From: Neodontobutis hainanensis
Taxonomy: Eukaryota > Chordata > Actinopteri > Gobiiformes > Odontobutidae
Direction of reading: 5' to 3'
Length of the DNA: 64,000 nt
Assembly: GCA_024349245.1 (NCBI GenBank)
Contig: JALDNG010000020.1
Coordinates: forward strand, 4,569,001 to 4,633,000
A program made the translations under genes and the position numbers. The notes under the pieces were generated by a model that did no database searches, was not told the origin of the DNA, and saw only the letters and a list, made by a program, of their open reading frames with translations. Shown one piece after another: positions 27,701-39,638 of this stretch; position 1 is the first letter of the stretch; each line of letters begins with the position of its first letter.

Positions 27701-28971
27701 TGACACTGTAAAGCAACAGGCAGTTTGGTAATGCTTTAGGAGGCGTTCCTTTGATATAAGCTGTGAAGAAAGGAGGCTGTTCTTACGCATGCGCTCATTT
27801 AAAAAAACAGCTGGTTTCTCAGCCATCGAAAACATCTTCTGTAACTCGTTTAAGTGAGAAAACATAATTGTCCTTTCCAGATAGTAGCAAGGTTAGTGGT
27901 GACACATGCAGAAATATACAATTGATGTCACACTAACAACTACTGTGCACACATTTCTCAAATGGATACTAATCCTGACTAGAGAACTTGCTATTCTACA
28001 GGGACAGACGATGAGAGAGGGTAAAAGAGGAAGAGTGATCCCACAACCAGTGAGTCATCCTTCAAAAAGGTGACTCAGGAAAGCCGTCTGCAGCAGATAC
28101 CACACACACCGGACATATTGCATGATAATGTGAGCACATGCATTTCACATTTGGACATATTTGTTTGTGTCATTTTTACACATGACACAGTTTGACCAGT
28201 CTTTATACAGTACTGTCCGGCTATATATTCTGCAGTGGTGGTACTCAAAAACCATCAAGTCTCACCTCAAAATCGATGAGCTGCAGGTCTGCGATGAGGG
28301 TGCTAAGTAAGCCGCTGTTATAAAGCTCCTGGGCAAGTTGAGCCACTGCTTCTGTCTGGGGCTCCTTTTCATTTGTGCCGTACAAAATCTCCTTCATGGC
28401 AACCAGGCTTTTTGACACCTCCTCTGTAGCCTGTGTATACACATATTTAAATACACCAATATGAAAAATGAGGGCAGTTATAGATGTAGAGCTAGGCTTG
28501 ATAAATAGTCAGATTTAAGCTATGTAAGTGTCTAATGCGTTTCCATTTTAAATGGTCCACATTATTGTTTTAGAAATTATACATCCCATTTACTACAATT
28601 CAAGTGTAATATGTAATTCATCTAGGATCCTGCTTTGTCTTCCTTCAAAAAAGATGATCGGGCAGCAAACAAGCTTTTCTTTTGTCTGCCTCAACCAAAA
28701 CACAACCCAAGCTTTTTAAACTAAAATTGGGTTTTTAGCATTTTGGTCTATAAGGGTGCTGCAGTATGTGAGTTATGTAAAAATACACCAAACATGATTT
28801 TCAAAATAACATGTATTTGTTTAGCCTAAGTAAGAAACAAATTACAAGTCCCCTCACCTTTTCTGCCTTTTTGTCTGAGATGTCATGCTTCTCCAGCACT
28901 GTCATGCTGTCTTTCAGGTTCTTGACGATGTCCGCTGGAGACTTGTGGGACTTCCCAAAGGGGAAAGGCAT
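24730..28971 (-). CDS. cab39: Calcium-binding protein 39 (MO25 alpha)
   Basis: MO25 scaffold of the LKB1-STRAD-MO25 complex, which locks STRAD and LKB1 in the active state in the cytosol and so controls AMPK signalling. It also activates SPAK/OSR1 kinases. Coding exons: 28858-28971, 28266-28430, 26909-27027, 26385-26553, 25880-25939, 25403-25468, 25003-25146, 24730-24918. These sum to 1026 nt, 341 aa, the same length as human CAB39. Starts [19 protein letters not shown]. Helical-repeat blocks include [40 protein letters not shown] and [20 protein letters not shown]. The C-terminus is [10 protein letters not shown]. Nearly identical to the mammalian protein as I recall it. The intron between exons 2 and 3 holds a pseudo-exon of another family, and a 44-bp direct repeat flanks exons 3-4. 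Confidence 0.97.
26324..26367 (+). repeat. 44-bp direct repeat, copy 1 (cab39 intron 4)
   Basis: Begins TAGTAGCAAGGTCAGAGG and matches 27882-27925 with 4 differences by eye. Located just 3' (in cab39 orientation) of coding exon 4. Confidence 0.85.
27432..27628 (+). pseudogene. Antisense pseudo-exon of an unnamed multicopy fish family
   Basis: An ATG opens a Lys/Glu-rich frame ([19 protein letters not shown], later [15 protein letters not shown]), broken by one in-frame TAG at 27561-27563. The same frame resumes with [20 protein letters not shown] and ends at a consensus donor GACAG/GTAACT. The pattern of a charged N-terminus, TRV motif, then LKG.TDA..A.FLLD resembles the first coding exon of repeated unnamed fish proteins that I take to be transposon-derived. 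That assignment is from recollection. The stop lies where a Trp codon would be expected, consistent with one point mutation. It lies antisense in the cab39 intron between exons 2 and 3. No further exon was found. Confidence 0.5.
27882..27925 (+). repeat. 44-bp direct repeat, copy 2 (cab39 intron 2)
   Basis: Begins TAGTAGCAAGGTTAGTGG. Same orientation as 26324-26367, with the intervening 1.5 kb containing cab39 coding exons 3 and 4 and the pseudo-exon. Confidence 0.85.
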
Positions 28972-31900
28972 GGTGGAAAGTTACCACGAGCAACCAGGCA
29001 GCGGCCAATCCACCTGTGGAGTGAGATCAGTCAGCTGGATCAGAGCTTGCTATAACAAGCTATTACTGCACTAAGTACTTGTTACACAGTGGGAGCTTTA
29101 ACTGCTTTTTTGTAATGTGGTTACAAATACAGTTTGCGGCAAGGAGATTATTGTAAACATACTGTCAGTGATTGAAACAAGTCTGAACAAAGATGAGACC
29201 CATTGCCTAAGTGTGTTTGAAGTGAACAAAAGTGGACTACAGTATAGTGTCTAATGCATCATAAATGTGACATAAAAAAAATAAAAAAAAAGGTAGTAAG
29301 ACACCCTTTGCACACTGAAGTTGACACACCCCACCTGTCATTGTTTCCTCATACAGCGAGAAGAATAACTAAGCACAGTATGCAGTATAAATATCCTACA
29401 TTTAATATGTATTTGTATGTGTAATAAACAAGATGTATAAACACTAATGAGAAACACACACAGTATAATTCCAAGCTCAGTCTGATAAATTCAGTTGCCA
29501 AAGCTAAATGTATAGAAGTTTTGGATTATCTTTATGTGCACAGTTAGGTATTCAGTTATTGTTTTAATAGACACATATTTAGAATAAAGGCTAATGTTAA
29601 TATACAACAAATGCTATAATACCATTGTTATAAATTGTAGGCCTGGACCTGAATATATCTGGAAATGTCTCTCCTCCTTAGTGTTGTCATGAACAGAGCC
29701 GTACTTAGACAAGTGACTTGTAAAAAGCTTAGTTTGTCTCTAAGAGCCAAAGGGTTCGAGAGTAAAATTAAACAGCTTTTTCTCACATTTAGATTTTATA
29801 AAAAATCTGGACATAAATTCAGTGTTTATTACTTTGTTAAACCAACATCAGCACATGTTAATCATTGACTGTGTTATGTTTACTCTGACATACGTCTTCA
29901 TTCGCAGTACGTGCTGAGCTTCAGGCCTTGGTCTAATCTCTAGTATTCATTCCGGGTTGGCTTGTAACCATTACAGATAATCACCTTGGGACTAAACACA
30001 TTTCACAAAATATTTTTATTTAGGTCAATAAAAAACCCTTTGAGAGTCCATTTTGAAGGGAAACCTTTAATCCCTGATAAAACTACCATGATGAAGGGAT
30101 GGTACACATGCCATGACACAATCATATCTCACTGTTGCTCTTTAACTAGAGTTACTCAACAAGGCCCCTTATCTACAGTGTTTCCAGCCCCACCCATGCA
30201 CCTTAAATACACTATGGGGCTAAACTGGGAACAAAGTTTTCTGAAAATACATGTACGGTGCTAATCCAATCCAATAATCTTACTTTTTCAATTAATAGAT
30301 GATTATTATGGGCTTTACTGGCAAATACAAACAAATGTATTGTATTTAATTATTGTCCGTAGACAGTCAGGACAGTTTACTTGACACTGACCTCTTAATA
30401 TGACTTGGTAGACAGTCCACTTTTAGACAGCAACACTAAAGCCATGAACATAAGCCATTGTATATGTTGTGTCATGTGTGACTTTGCAGCTGAAACACAA
30501 AACTGGCTTCAGATGGGTATATTTTCCCCATTTGCTTACATCTCTGTTTTATCTAGACACACCTCAGCATGGCCAGGTGGCTAAATCCGTCTTTTCGCAC
30601 AAGCTAATGCTCGTTAATTTTGCCAGCAGGCAGCACAACAGCTTCAGTATGAGTGACGCAAATAAGGGGGAGAAACACATATGGCAGGTTCAAAATCAGA
30701 TGGTGAAGACGCCAAAGCACAGCAGCTGACTTTAAACATAGGAAACAGCAATAACTATTTCTGGTCAGAAAGCAGTCTGTTTAAGCCAGTTGTGTCAGGA
30801 TTATGTGAAGAATGGCCACACCAGTAAATAGGAATGACACAATCCAGCACATTTATTGACTACTGATTTAGTTTACAAGTCTGGATAAGTCAAATTCTTT
30901 CTACTTTAGAATAATTTAGTTACTGGTGTCTTTTTCACACACTTACATTGTTTAGATTCTCTGTGTTGCCTTTGTCATAGTTTGTTAGGATTTTCATTAA
31001 TATATAATATATTATTGCTAAATAGAGCAGCATACTAGAAACATAAATATGTCTGGGATCCAGAGAAACATTTACAGGGGGCTGAAACCGGCCCCGGGAT
31101 CTTGGGAGGGATGGGTTTGAAACAAATGTAGTACGAAAGACTGACATTATTCAAATGCAAAAGGGTTTCAAATGAAAGCCTTATTGTGACCTGCAGCCAG
31201 CATCAGTCCTCATAACACCAGATGCTTTTTTCTAATGTTATCAAGTCTTGTCTATACTTTGCAATCATCATATAAAAAAATTAAATAAGAAAAACTTTTC
31301 TTGCCACAAATAATATAACAGGTTAGGCACGCTATTGTTCCCTAATATGACCAACATGAAGCTGTAGGGGAGCACCGCCCCTCTGAGTTTTCCATGTCTG
31401 GTTTGTGATGGTGTGAAGCCTGCCAACTTTGCGCAATGATAAAAAACACCAACACTGACAGAGCTCGCCCAGTTAGTATAAGTTAGATACACTACAATAA
31501 AAGACGCGTTTCCTGTATCTACAATGATGTTTGAACTTATTCAGTACATTTGTGAGAAAACGTGGCCTCGGATTTCAATCACAGTCCACCAAATAATAAT
31601 AGTGCTCCCGTGGTTTGCTTTTTGAGAGTGTGTGTGGTTGACTTACACAGGGCCATTGCGAATAAATAGCTAGCTCAAATACAATAACAGAGCTCTGAAG
31701 CTTGTATTTCTTAGTCAGCTAAGCGTGTAGTATTTAAATCCCTAGTTTATCGCCGGTAATGTGTTATAATTATGATGTGGGTGGTATTAGCCAGCACGTT
31801 AGCTTTTAGCATAGCCAGGCCTGGAAATGGCTTTCAGCGCTAACGCAATGTAGCCCATGTCCGAGTTTACTGAATCACAGTCAGGCTAAACATTTTTAGC

Positions 31901-32047
31901 TCTCTCCAGCTTGCTTTCATTAGTTATTAGTGTTAGAATGTATCAGCTTACTGGATTTCTGTGTAGCTACTGTTTTAGTTTTACAAATTTACATTACATA
32001 GAGGCAAATATCAACTCGTAGCTTTATTAAAAATATATATATCATAC
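28972..32047 (-). other. cab39: Probable first intron of cab39
   Basis: About 3 kb of AT-rich DNA between the first coding exon and the putative non-coding exon. Open frames near 29665, 29986 and 30469 lack coding character. No repeat family was recognised apart from short A runs near 29276-29292. Confidence 0.45.
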
Positions 32048-32290
32048 CTTAATATATGGCGTTTTCACCAGCTCCCCTTAAATTTGGCAAAACAGTTTCT
32101 CAGGTGCTCCTTAGAACAAGAAGTGCTTTGTTTTCCCGGTCCGTCGCCTCTCCCTGTTTGTGCTGGAGTTAGTTGTGCGGTTCTGTTCCTGAGCAGACAG
32201 GAGCAGTCTGCTGGCAGCGACAGCAGCTCAGTGCGAGGCATTACAGCAGCGTGTAGCGCCGCCGCTGGTCAGCAGCTGCCATTGCATTAG
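32048..32290 (-). other. cab39: Putative 5' non-coding exon and promoter of cab39
   Basis: On the minus strand AAG/GTATGA makes a good splice donor ending at 32048. Upstream lies a GC-rich, CpG-containing block to about 32290, unlike the AT-rich surroundings. The upstream (higher) boundary is a guess. It would place the cab39 promoter head to head with the her8a-like gene about 2.5 kb away. Confidence 0.4.
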
Positions 32291-34679
32291 GACTGTCAGA
32301 TGTCCGCCAGAGGACGCCCTCCCACAGTGGACGAGAACTGTCATTTGGCTCTTTTTGTTACAAACAAGAGGAACAAGAAAAACAAGAGGAACACAACAAG
32401 GACAATCAAGTGTGTTTTATTCTGCTTAGAGATTCTTTTGTTTAGGCCTTATGCCTCTCTTGTTATGGTAGTTTTTTTTCCCATTATTATTGTTGCAAGC
32501 AGTTTTGGGTATTTCGGACTGCCATTCCTAGACCAAAAAGCTTTGTTGACATCCTTAAATGACGAATAGTTGCTTTACCAGTTAAACTGGATAGCTATAG
32601 GCCTAGCCTATGCGGTTTTGACTTTCAAAGAGTAACTCCAGTACACGCCATTAGGGGCGTATAATCAGCTCATCAGACCATTGTAATTAGACTGAAAGCA
32701 CCCTAAAGGTATAAGCAAAAGATCATGTTATTCAGTGCATAGCCCACTACTGGCGTCTACTGGAATTACTCTTATCACATATCTCGAAAGTTGTGTTGAT
32801 GAAACACATGCTCACTGAGCGGTGTGCCCCATCACTCAGGGTTCAAATCTGATGAGCTCAATCTGTCTATCCATTTTCATTTGAGAATCAAAATGACTTT
32901 GGCTGGCTTTGACTTTGACTATATATTTAAATGCTTTTGAGTCTCTGTATTTTGTGTCAGTGTCTGCTTACAACTATTGTCTAAGTAACATCTAATAGAA
33001 GTGGTCCTTATTTATGTTTAAAAGAAAATACAAAGAACCCATATTAATGGATTATGAGAATAATGAACTGTGTTGTGCAGCCACAACTCTGCTGTATGTA
33101 CATGCATTTAATTAGTAAAGGTAGGCAGGATTTTCATGAAAAAAATAATCCTGTCACAGTGTAAATGCCTCTTATTAAAAAACAGCTCTAGAACAAACAG
33201 GGAAGTGGATGAAAAGGTAAATGGATTCCCATTGTGCCTATCTTCTCCACTTTTAGTTTTTTATTTATAAGCTAAAGCTATCCAATCATTGTTCTAAGAT
33301 GAAAGATACAGCAAAAAACAAAAATCAAGCAAAACCAATGTAATGAGAGGTTATAGTTTAAGACTGCCTAAACATGATTTCAATTTACTTAGTGAAGAGA
33401 GGACCAGGTTAATTAACTAAAATCCTGAATCCTGCATCCTGCTTTGCCTTATAGGCATAGGTCATACATGCATACATACTTACATACATAGAGCATTAAA
33501 CATTATGACTATTTATATGTTAAAGTGGTATAACACAAACCCAATGGTCTTATGAAATCCATTCTTCAACATTTAACATCACATTTTAATGCAATGTCAG
33601 GAGGCTAGAGCTAAAAAGCTGCCATTAGTAACTTGTAACTCTGCTGTAAATGACTAACATCCACCTGTCTGCCCAGGTCATCCACTGGGCTCCTGCCCAA
33701 GACCCACTGACCTCTCTTTCTTGGCAGGACCATCCACCCACTTTAGAGGTTATTCCTCTCCCCATGCTGATTAGGTTTGGATGAATGCTGCTTTTGTTGG
33801 GCCTTGTTTCCCACGACCCGGCGCTCGCCTGGCAGTCGCGTGCTCTAAAACAGCGAGGGCCTGGCAAAGGTAGGAGACATCTGGTCAAGCCGCAAACATT
33901 TCAGAGCATATGTCCATGATCCTTTCAAATCAATCAGTGTGATAAAGGCAAAGCAAAAGCAAATACATTTCAGTCAACAGGTCCCTTACTTCAGAAGGAT
34001 AAATTAACCATGCTTTGAACACAGGATATGTTCAGCTGTGTGCCCAAGTCTAAACTAAGAGCGGTTATTAGTTTTTTTATGTTTACTCTGTTGAAGTTAC
34101 AGTGAACTTATTCTTTCATGATCTTTATTCCGTATACTTAAAAAGGGTATAATATTTATTTTGTATTATTATTATTTAACTTTAGTTAACCAAGATAAAA
34201 TAAGTGCCAAGAGAGCAGCATTATCATAAATTACATAACACAGTTCAGCAAGCGAACAAACCATACATTAATTAATAAATAAGACGGTGTCAATAAAACC
34301 ATCAGCTAAAACAACAACAAATGAAAGAATCTGCTGTAAAAGATTTAGCTGTGGCGGTGATTTGTCCGTCTATTGTTGCTTTCTTGGCTTTGAGAAAATA
34401 GACTTGCCCCTTTAGCAGGTAGTGTAGTGCTTGTGTTAGCTGAGTATTGCCCAGGGGCTCCCTCGAGTACCGCGCTGTAACCACACACTCTTGTTCTCTT
34501 TGGGAGAAGAGGAAACTGCAGTTTTCCATTGGAGGTGGAGGGCGGAGAGGGGGCACTACGTGGTTTCAGGCTGGACATCTGTCGCTTGTGAGTTTTTTTT
34601 TTTTTTTCTCTCGAGGCCGGGTCTCTCGTTTATTGAATGGAGCCAGTGACCTGTCAGTCTTGACTGATGGGACCCCTTG
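32291..34679. other. Divergent upstream region of cab39 and the her gene
   Basis: No exon was recognised. GC-richer blocks at about 33640-33880 and 34430-34640 stand out from AT-rich flanks and are candidates for regulatory DNA of the her8a-like gene. A CATACATACTTACATACATA run lies near 33470. Confidence 0.4.
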
Positions 34680-34741
34680 TGTGGGAAAATCCCACAGCCA
34701 AAGAGTTTGACCATTCACATGCTAATTGTGTCCTATAAATA
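34680..34741 (+). promoter_or_regulatory. her8a: her8a-like promoter: RBPJ-type site and TATA box
   Basis: TGTGGGAA at 34680-34687 matches the RBPJ/Su(H) consensus (C/T)GTGGGAA. An inverted, weaker TGTGGGAT overlaps the other strand just after it. A TATA box (TATAAATA) follows at 34734-34741, about 90 bases before the start codon. Site function is inferred from position and from known Notch control of HES genes. Confidence 0.55.
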
Positions 34742-34828
34742 CGAGGGCCTGGCCGCGTCGTGGGCCCTAGAGACGCACAGAAACCCAGGGAAGTTACACT
34801 TTTACGCGCAGGCCTTAGAGGAACAGAT

Positions 34829-36411
34829 ATGACTGCTTCATCTGTGGCACACAACGTGGGCAAACATCCCACTGCAAAGGAGGAGAGAAAGGTATTTTAC
34901 ACGATATATTACTCCATTTACTCCATTGACGACAAAAATACTGTGCGCAATGGGTGTTTTTAAGGCGCGTATTTTTCTCATCCACAGCTTAGGAAGCCGC
35001 TCATTGAAAGAAAAAGGCGAGAGAGGATCAACAACTGCTTGGATCAGCTCAAAGAAACTGTGATTGGAGCGTTCAGACTTGATGTGAGTATATTTTCTCA
35101 CGCTTCTCTTTTACGTGTGTACAAAAAATACAATAACTAGGCTAAATGTTAACCTCGTGCCTGCTTGTCACGTTGCAGCAATCTAAACTGGAGAAGGCGG
35201 ACATCCTTGAAATGACAGTGAAACATCTGCAAAACATCCAGAACAGCAAACTCAATGGTAAGAAGTCGTGTCACGTGGTGTATCTGTATCTATTGCTATG
35301 TATGAAGTTACGGGAGTATGGGTCATGCACATTACATAACAAAAGTTATTTGTTTGTTGTTGTTTTTTTTTTATTTAACTGGAAGCACTGGGTTTAGTCA
35401 CTGATAAATGTACAAGATGCCTAAACAAAATAATTAGATCCAAAATAAAGCGAAGGTAAACACCAGAGGGCAGCAACAATACGGAGTTGAGCAAGCTACT
35501 GTCAGAAATATAGTAATACAGTCAAACACTTCAGCTAGAAGTGGAAAAAAACTCCAGACTTTGCTCACAAAGTTCGGTTCACACGTGGGTTAACTTATCC
35601 TATCCTGAACCATCACCCCTGTAACTAAACAGACAGCAGAGGGCAGCATCAGCACATACACTCGAAACGTAAAAGGAATCAATAGCATCTGGCTGCAGAA
35701 CTGCTCTTGTACTCTCAGATTTGCACTAACCCTAACCATTTTTATTTACAACCTATGCCCAAACCCACTCTCAGGCGTCGAATGCAAGTGACGTCACCTG
35801 CAAAGGACGCGAAGGTGTCTGACGTTTTAATTATTTACTCAAATCACATTTAATTATATTTCTGAACATTGCTTTGGGAGCAACACCTAAAAGCCATCCC
35901 TAACTCCATCCCTTATTCAATAATTAAATAATCAGAGTCCAATACCAAGACTAGAGCAACAAGATTCGTATTAGTCGAAAAGGAAACCAGCTTAGAAACG
36001 TTATGTGGTGACCACCAGAGGGCACTGTGCTGTAAATAACCTTCCTGTGTGTGTGTGTCCTCTCTTGCAGAACCCATGTTAGGTTTGGAGGCTCAGCAGA
36101 GGTACAGCACTGGTTACATCCAGTGCATGCACGAGGTGCACAACTTGCTGCTAAACTGTGACTGGATGGACAAAAACCTTGGCTCTCGTCTCCTCAACCA
36201 CCTCCTAAAGTCTCTGCCCAGATCTAGTGATGAGCGTGCCCTGCAGCCCTCCACTGGGGCCCATCCTCCTCCTCCAATTGGCAGCACCCATGGCGTAGGA
36301 CACCCAGCCTCACCCCTCAGAGCGGACAGCCACTCTGTGATTCATCAGGACAGAGCCTCTCTCCAAAGCCCCCACATTGGGGAGATGCTGGACATGTGGA
36401 GGCCCTGGTGA
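34829..36411 (+). CDS. her8a: Hairy/E(spl)-related bHLH repressor, her8a-like
   Basis: Nuclear bHLH-Orange repressor of 192 aa that would bind N/E-box DNA and recruit Groucho/TLE. Exons: 34829-34891, 34988-35083, 35179-35257, 36071-36411 (579 nt). The basic region KLRKPLIERKRRERINN carries the HES-type Pro. Helix 2 includes QSKLEKADILEMTVKHLQNI. The Orange domain begins around QQRYSTGYIQCMHEVHNLLL, and the protein ends in WRPW. The bHLH spans about residues 22-77. The four-exon plan is identical to that of the next gene downstream, which implies tandem duplication. The symbol is from recalled similarity to zebrafish her8a. Another her/hes subgroup member is possible, but class and function are secure. 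Confidence 0.9.
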
Positions 36412-36752
36412 ACTGTGGGATAACTGCATATTTTCTGTTTTGTTAGACTATTCTCTTATGTATCTTATAGATATGTTGTTCTGAAAAGACACATGGCGCG
36501 GTCTGTGCTCCAGTGATGGTTATGATTACTGTAGGTGTGCTGTAAAGCTCTAAACATACCTTTTCCCTGTACTTCTCTTTAGAAGTTTACTCTTTGTAGC
36601 CTGCATTATAGAAGGCTTTTATTAATCTTTCATCTATTTATTGCATTAACAGCTTTATTTATTGATTATTACTATAATGACTTTACTTTATTTGCTTGTA
36701 ACTTAATAGAATATTTCTCTTTCTCATTTCCTTATTATTAACCCCAAATTAT

Positions 36753-36767
36753 AATAAACACAATAAA
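36753..36767 (+). terminator. her8a: Poly(A) signals of the her8a-like gene
   Basis: Two AATAAA hexamers about 340 bases past the stop codon, at 36753-36758 and 36762-36767. Confidence 0.6.
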
Positions 36768-39466
36768 GTTTCTAAGTTTCTAGTTCTTGGACATATTGCC
36801 GTTGCAGTTTAGGGGGGGGGGGGGGCTACATTACAGTGCATTAGTGGGTGCCAGGGCATGTAACCATTTAATTGGTATTTCACTCTGACTCAATACAATT
36901 CTCCCCACATCTGACAAACAACTGGTATGTGTAGATGGCACTGGAGATGCAGTCCTGAAAAGTGTTGCTTTAAATACCCCAATAGGTAGAATGTTAAAAG
37001 AAATACTTGTGTTATAGCCTAATACTGATTCAGGGACATGGAATCCATTGTGGGCAAAAAAAAAAAAAAAAAAAAGTCCAACATGTGTAGTTAATACAAT
37101 GAGCAATTATTTGTCAGTGCAGCCCAAACGGATCAGGGCAGAGCATTGGCAAACTAATGCAGTAAATGGGGACATCATACATTTCAAACACGTCGAAAAC
37201 CTTAAAAATGAATGAAAGTCGGAGAGATGACACAAATTTTGTTACAATGAGTTGTGCAGCGCAGATAATTTGACTTCAGGACGTTTAGTTCGTGTTAAAA
37301 AGAATAGCCTGGCCCTTAGCAATCAACTTTGGGCTCGCTTAGGGCCTTGCATTTTCCATTGCGTGACGTCCATGTGGTTTATATTAGACTGATGATATGT
37401 AGACAAAACCCATCTCTACGAACCAAAGTGTCATTGAACAGCAAGAGCTGAGTGACACATCATTTGCGATTTAATATAGACGTAATCCATCATTGGTCTG
37501 TTATAACTTAAACAGTAGCCTACATATGGCCCATTGCCGCGCTATTATGTCCGTTAAGAGAGGCATTGAGCAGAGTAGAGCAGATAGGGGGACTCTGGTC
37601 CCTCTGCGGGTTCATTCACACAATGGCGAGACGAGACAGCTGCTCCCTGCACAGTCCACACCATTAAAGCCCGGGAACAGAGATCTGCGGTGGCGAGGTG
37701 CCAACACGCACAACTTCAAAGCCCTCATACACTTTCTCCTTTCTCCGTGCGGGTTTAGTGGCGGTTGTGACTAACTTTGCTGTGTAAAACTGAAAATACA
37801 GTGCGTTAAGTCACCTGGAAACGTCTTACAATTAACTGTAGAGAGGCTGTACAGATTCCTGTAGCACGGCGCATAGTTCTAATGAAAGGCTCATTTGCAT
37901 AATAATGCGGCGCAGGAAAACGTGTAGAATAACGAGGACATGGGGCTGAGCTGCTATTAGACAGAAACAAATAGATATTGTGCTCTAGGCTATACGGAGC
38001 AAACCAACGCCCTCTCATTAAGTAACCACCAGACTCATTTACGCTTTTGTTTTGTGCATAGTATTATCATATCTAAATTCAGGAGCTGTAGAAAAAGACA
38101 ACCAGATTTGATCAACTATTTAGCTGAACACTGGCAACGAGAGAATGCAGCCGCACACAAAACATAGAAGTCACCAAACAACGACGAGAACAAACGAGGC
38201 GCAGGGCAACACCTGTCGCTTTCTTTGGACAAGGGCCCTTAATTCCCCCGGCTGATTCAGTGTGGGCCGAGGGGCCGCCAGCAGCAGCTGCCAACTGAAG
38301 GCATCGCGTTACATCCACCCAACGCGTTAGTTTGTTGAGCACTGGACACAAAGGATGCACACAGGAGGGTAGGTGCATGGGCGGCACAAAGGACAGAGTG
38401 AACTGGACTAAAAGAAACAAGCTCTGAAGCTGCCTTAGGTTCATATAAATATAGTCTTTTTGTATAACAATATTCAAATGTTATTCTTTACATTAAATAA
38501 AAATGTAAGTTGTTTTGTTATTAAGTAACTAAATGACAGTGTAAGGCATAGTCTCTGTCCTGTCTCTGTCCTGAAGCCTAATGTCCAATAAAATAGTAGT
38601 TCATACACTTCCTCAAAGGCACAATGTGTTGTCCATGTGATGTTTTAATGAATATTAATATTGTGTAATTTATCTTAATTTATTCAATCATCTATTCCTG
38701 TCAAGAGTCTGAGGGACCTATATTAATATTTAGGCTATGAGTAACATTTTACTTAAAAATATTTTTTGAATGTTTGGTTTGTTATATTGACCGGTCAACT
38801 TCGGGGCAATAAATCCTGTAACCATAAGCCACTGCAGCGGTCAGCCCCATGTTGCTGGAGTAATAACCACATAGGCTACTCTGAAGCTGCCGTAGTATAA
38901 TTTGTATGGGAGTTCAGGGGCATGCTGGGTTTACAAAATAGTGTTCACACACTTCAGTGTCTTCTGTAGATGATAATGAAAACTTTGAACAGGACACAAT
39001 CACAGCTTACCCAAAGGTTGCAAAGAGTAGGCTTACTAAAAGAGTAAGCATGTGCCCTGTCTCTGTAGGTCATGGTCTTTGGTCAAAAGCACTGCACACT
39101 GTTAATCTGAGCAACTGCAAACTACAAAATAATGTAGCCTACAATGATTTATAATAAGCTAAAATTATTAAAGGAAAAGCACATATGCCATTGTTGACCA
39201 TAAACATTATTTATCTCATTTTGTTTGTTTTACAGGCGGAAGATTTACATTGAATGCACAGTAGGCCTACACTTTTGGTAAAAAAAACAGTGCGGTCGTT
39301 CCCTTTAACTCCAACAACTCGTGATTAAAGCCCGTGCTTCTCCTCGGAGCGCACACCAGCCCTGGCCGCAGACAAAGGAGGCGCGCGCTCATTGGCTGCT
39401 ACCGTGTGCGCCGTGTTGTCCCCCAGCGCGAGCGACTCAGCCCCTATTCACATGTTAATAAGCCAC
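36768..39466. other. Intergenic region between the two her/hes genes
   Basis: Holds a G14 run at 36812-36825 and an A20 run at 37056-37075. GC-richer blocks near 37540-37700 and 38200-38350 are candidate enhancers by composition only. No exon was recognised. Confidence 0.45.
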
Positions 39467-39474
39467 TATAAATA
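39467..39474 (+). promoter_or_regulatory. hes6: hes6 TATA box
   Basis: TATAAATA sits about 165 bases before the start codon, in the same ACTATAAATAC context type as the upstream her gene. A GC-rich, CpG-rich block with a CCAAT-type CATTGGC lies just upstream (39340-39440). Confidence 0.6.
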
Positions 39475-39638
39475 CTAACAACAGCCACTCAGCGCCAGCA
39501 GCACGTCTCACTAGCATCGCACAATAAACACAGGCGCCCATAGCTTTTTTTCCTCTCTACGATCGGTTCCGTTTGCCAGCTGCCCCTCGCTGACCACTCA
39601 AAAGGATAAGAAGCAGTGGGAGACAGGCGCAAACCAAC

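Noticed and set aside
27512..27865. 117-codon minus-strand frame in the cab39 intron between exons 2 and 3
   Set aside because: No domain; overlaps the opposite-strand pseudo-exon, and the apparent start matches only by the 13-bp inverted repeat.
35272..35277. CACGTG in the her8a-like intron 3
   Set aside because: Single E-box without partner motifs; several isolated CACGTG hexamers occur in the window by chance.
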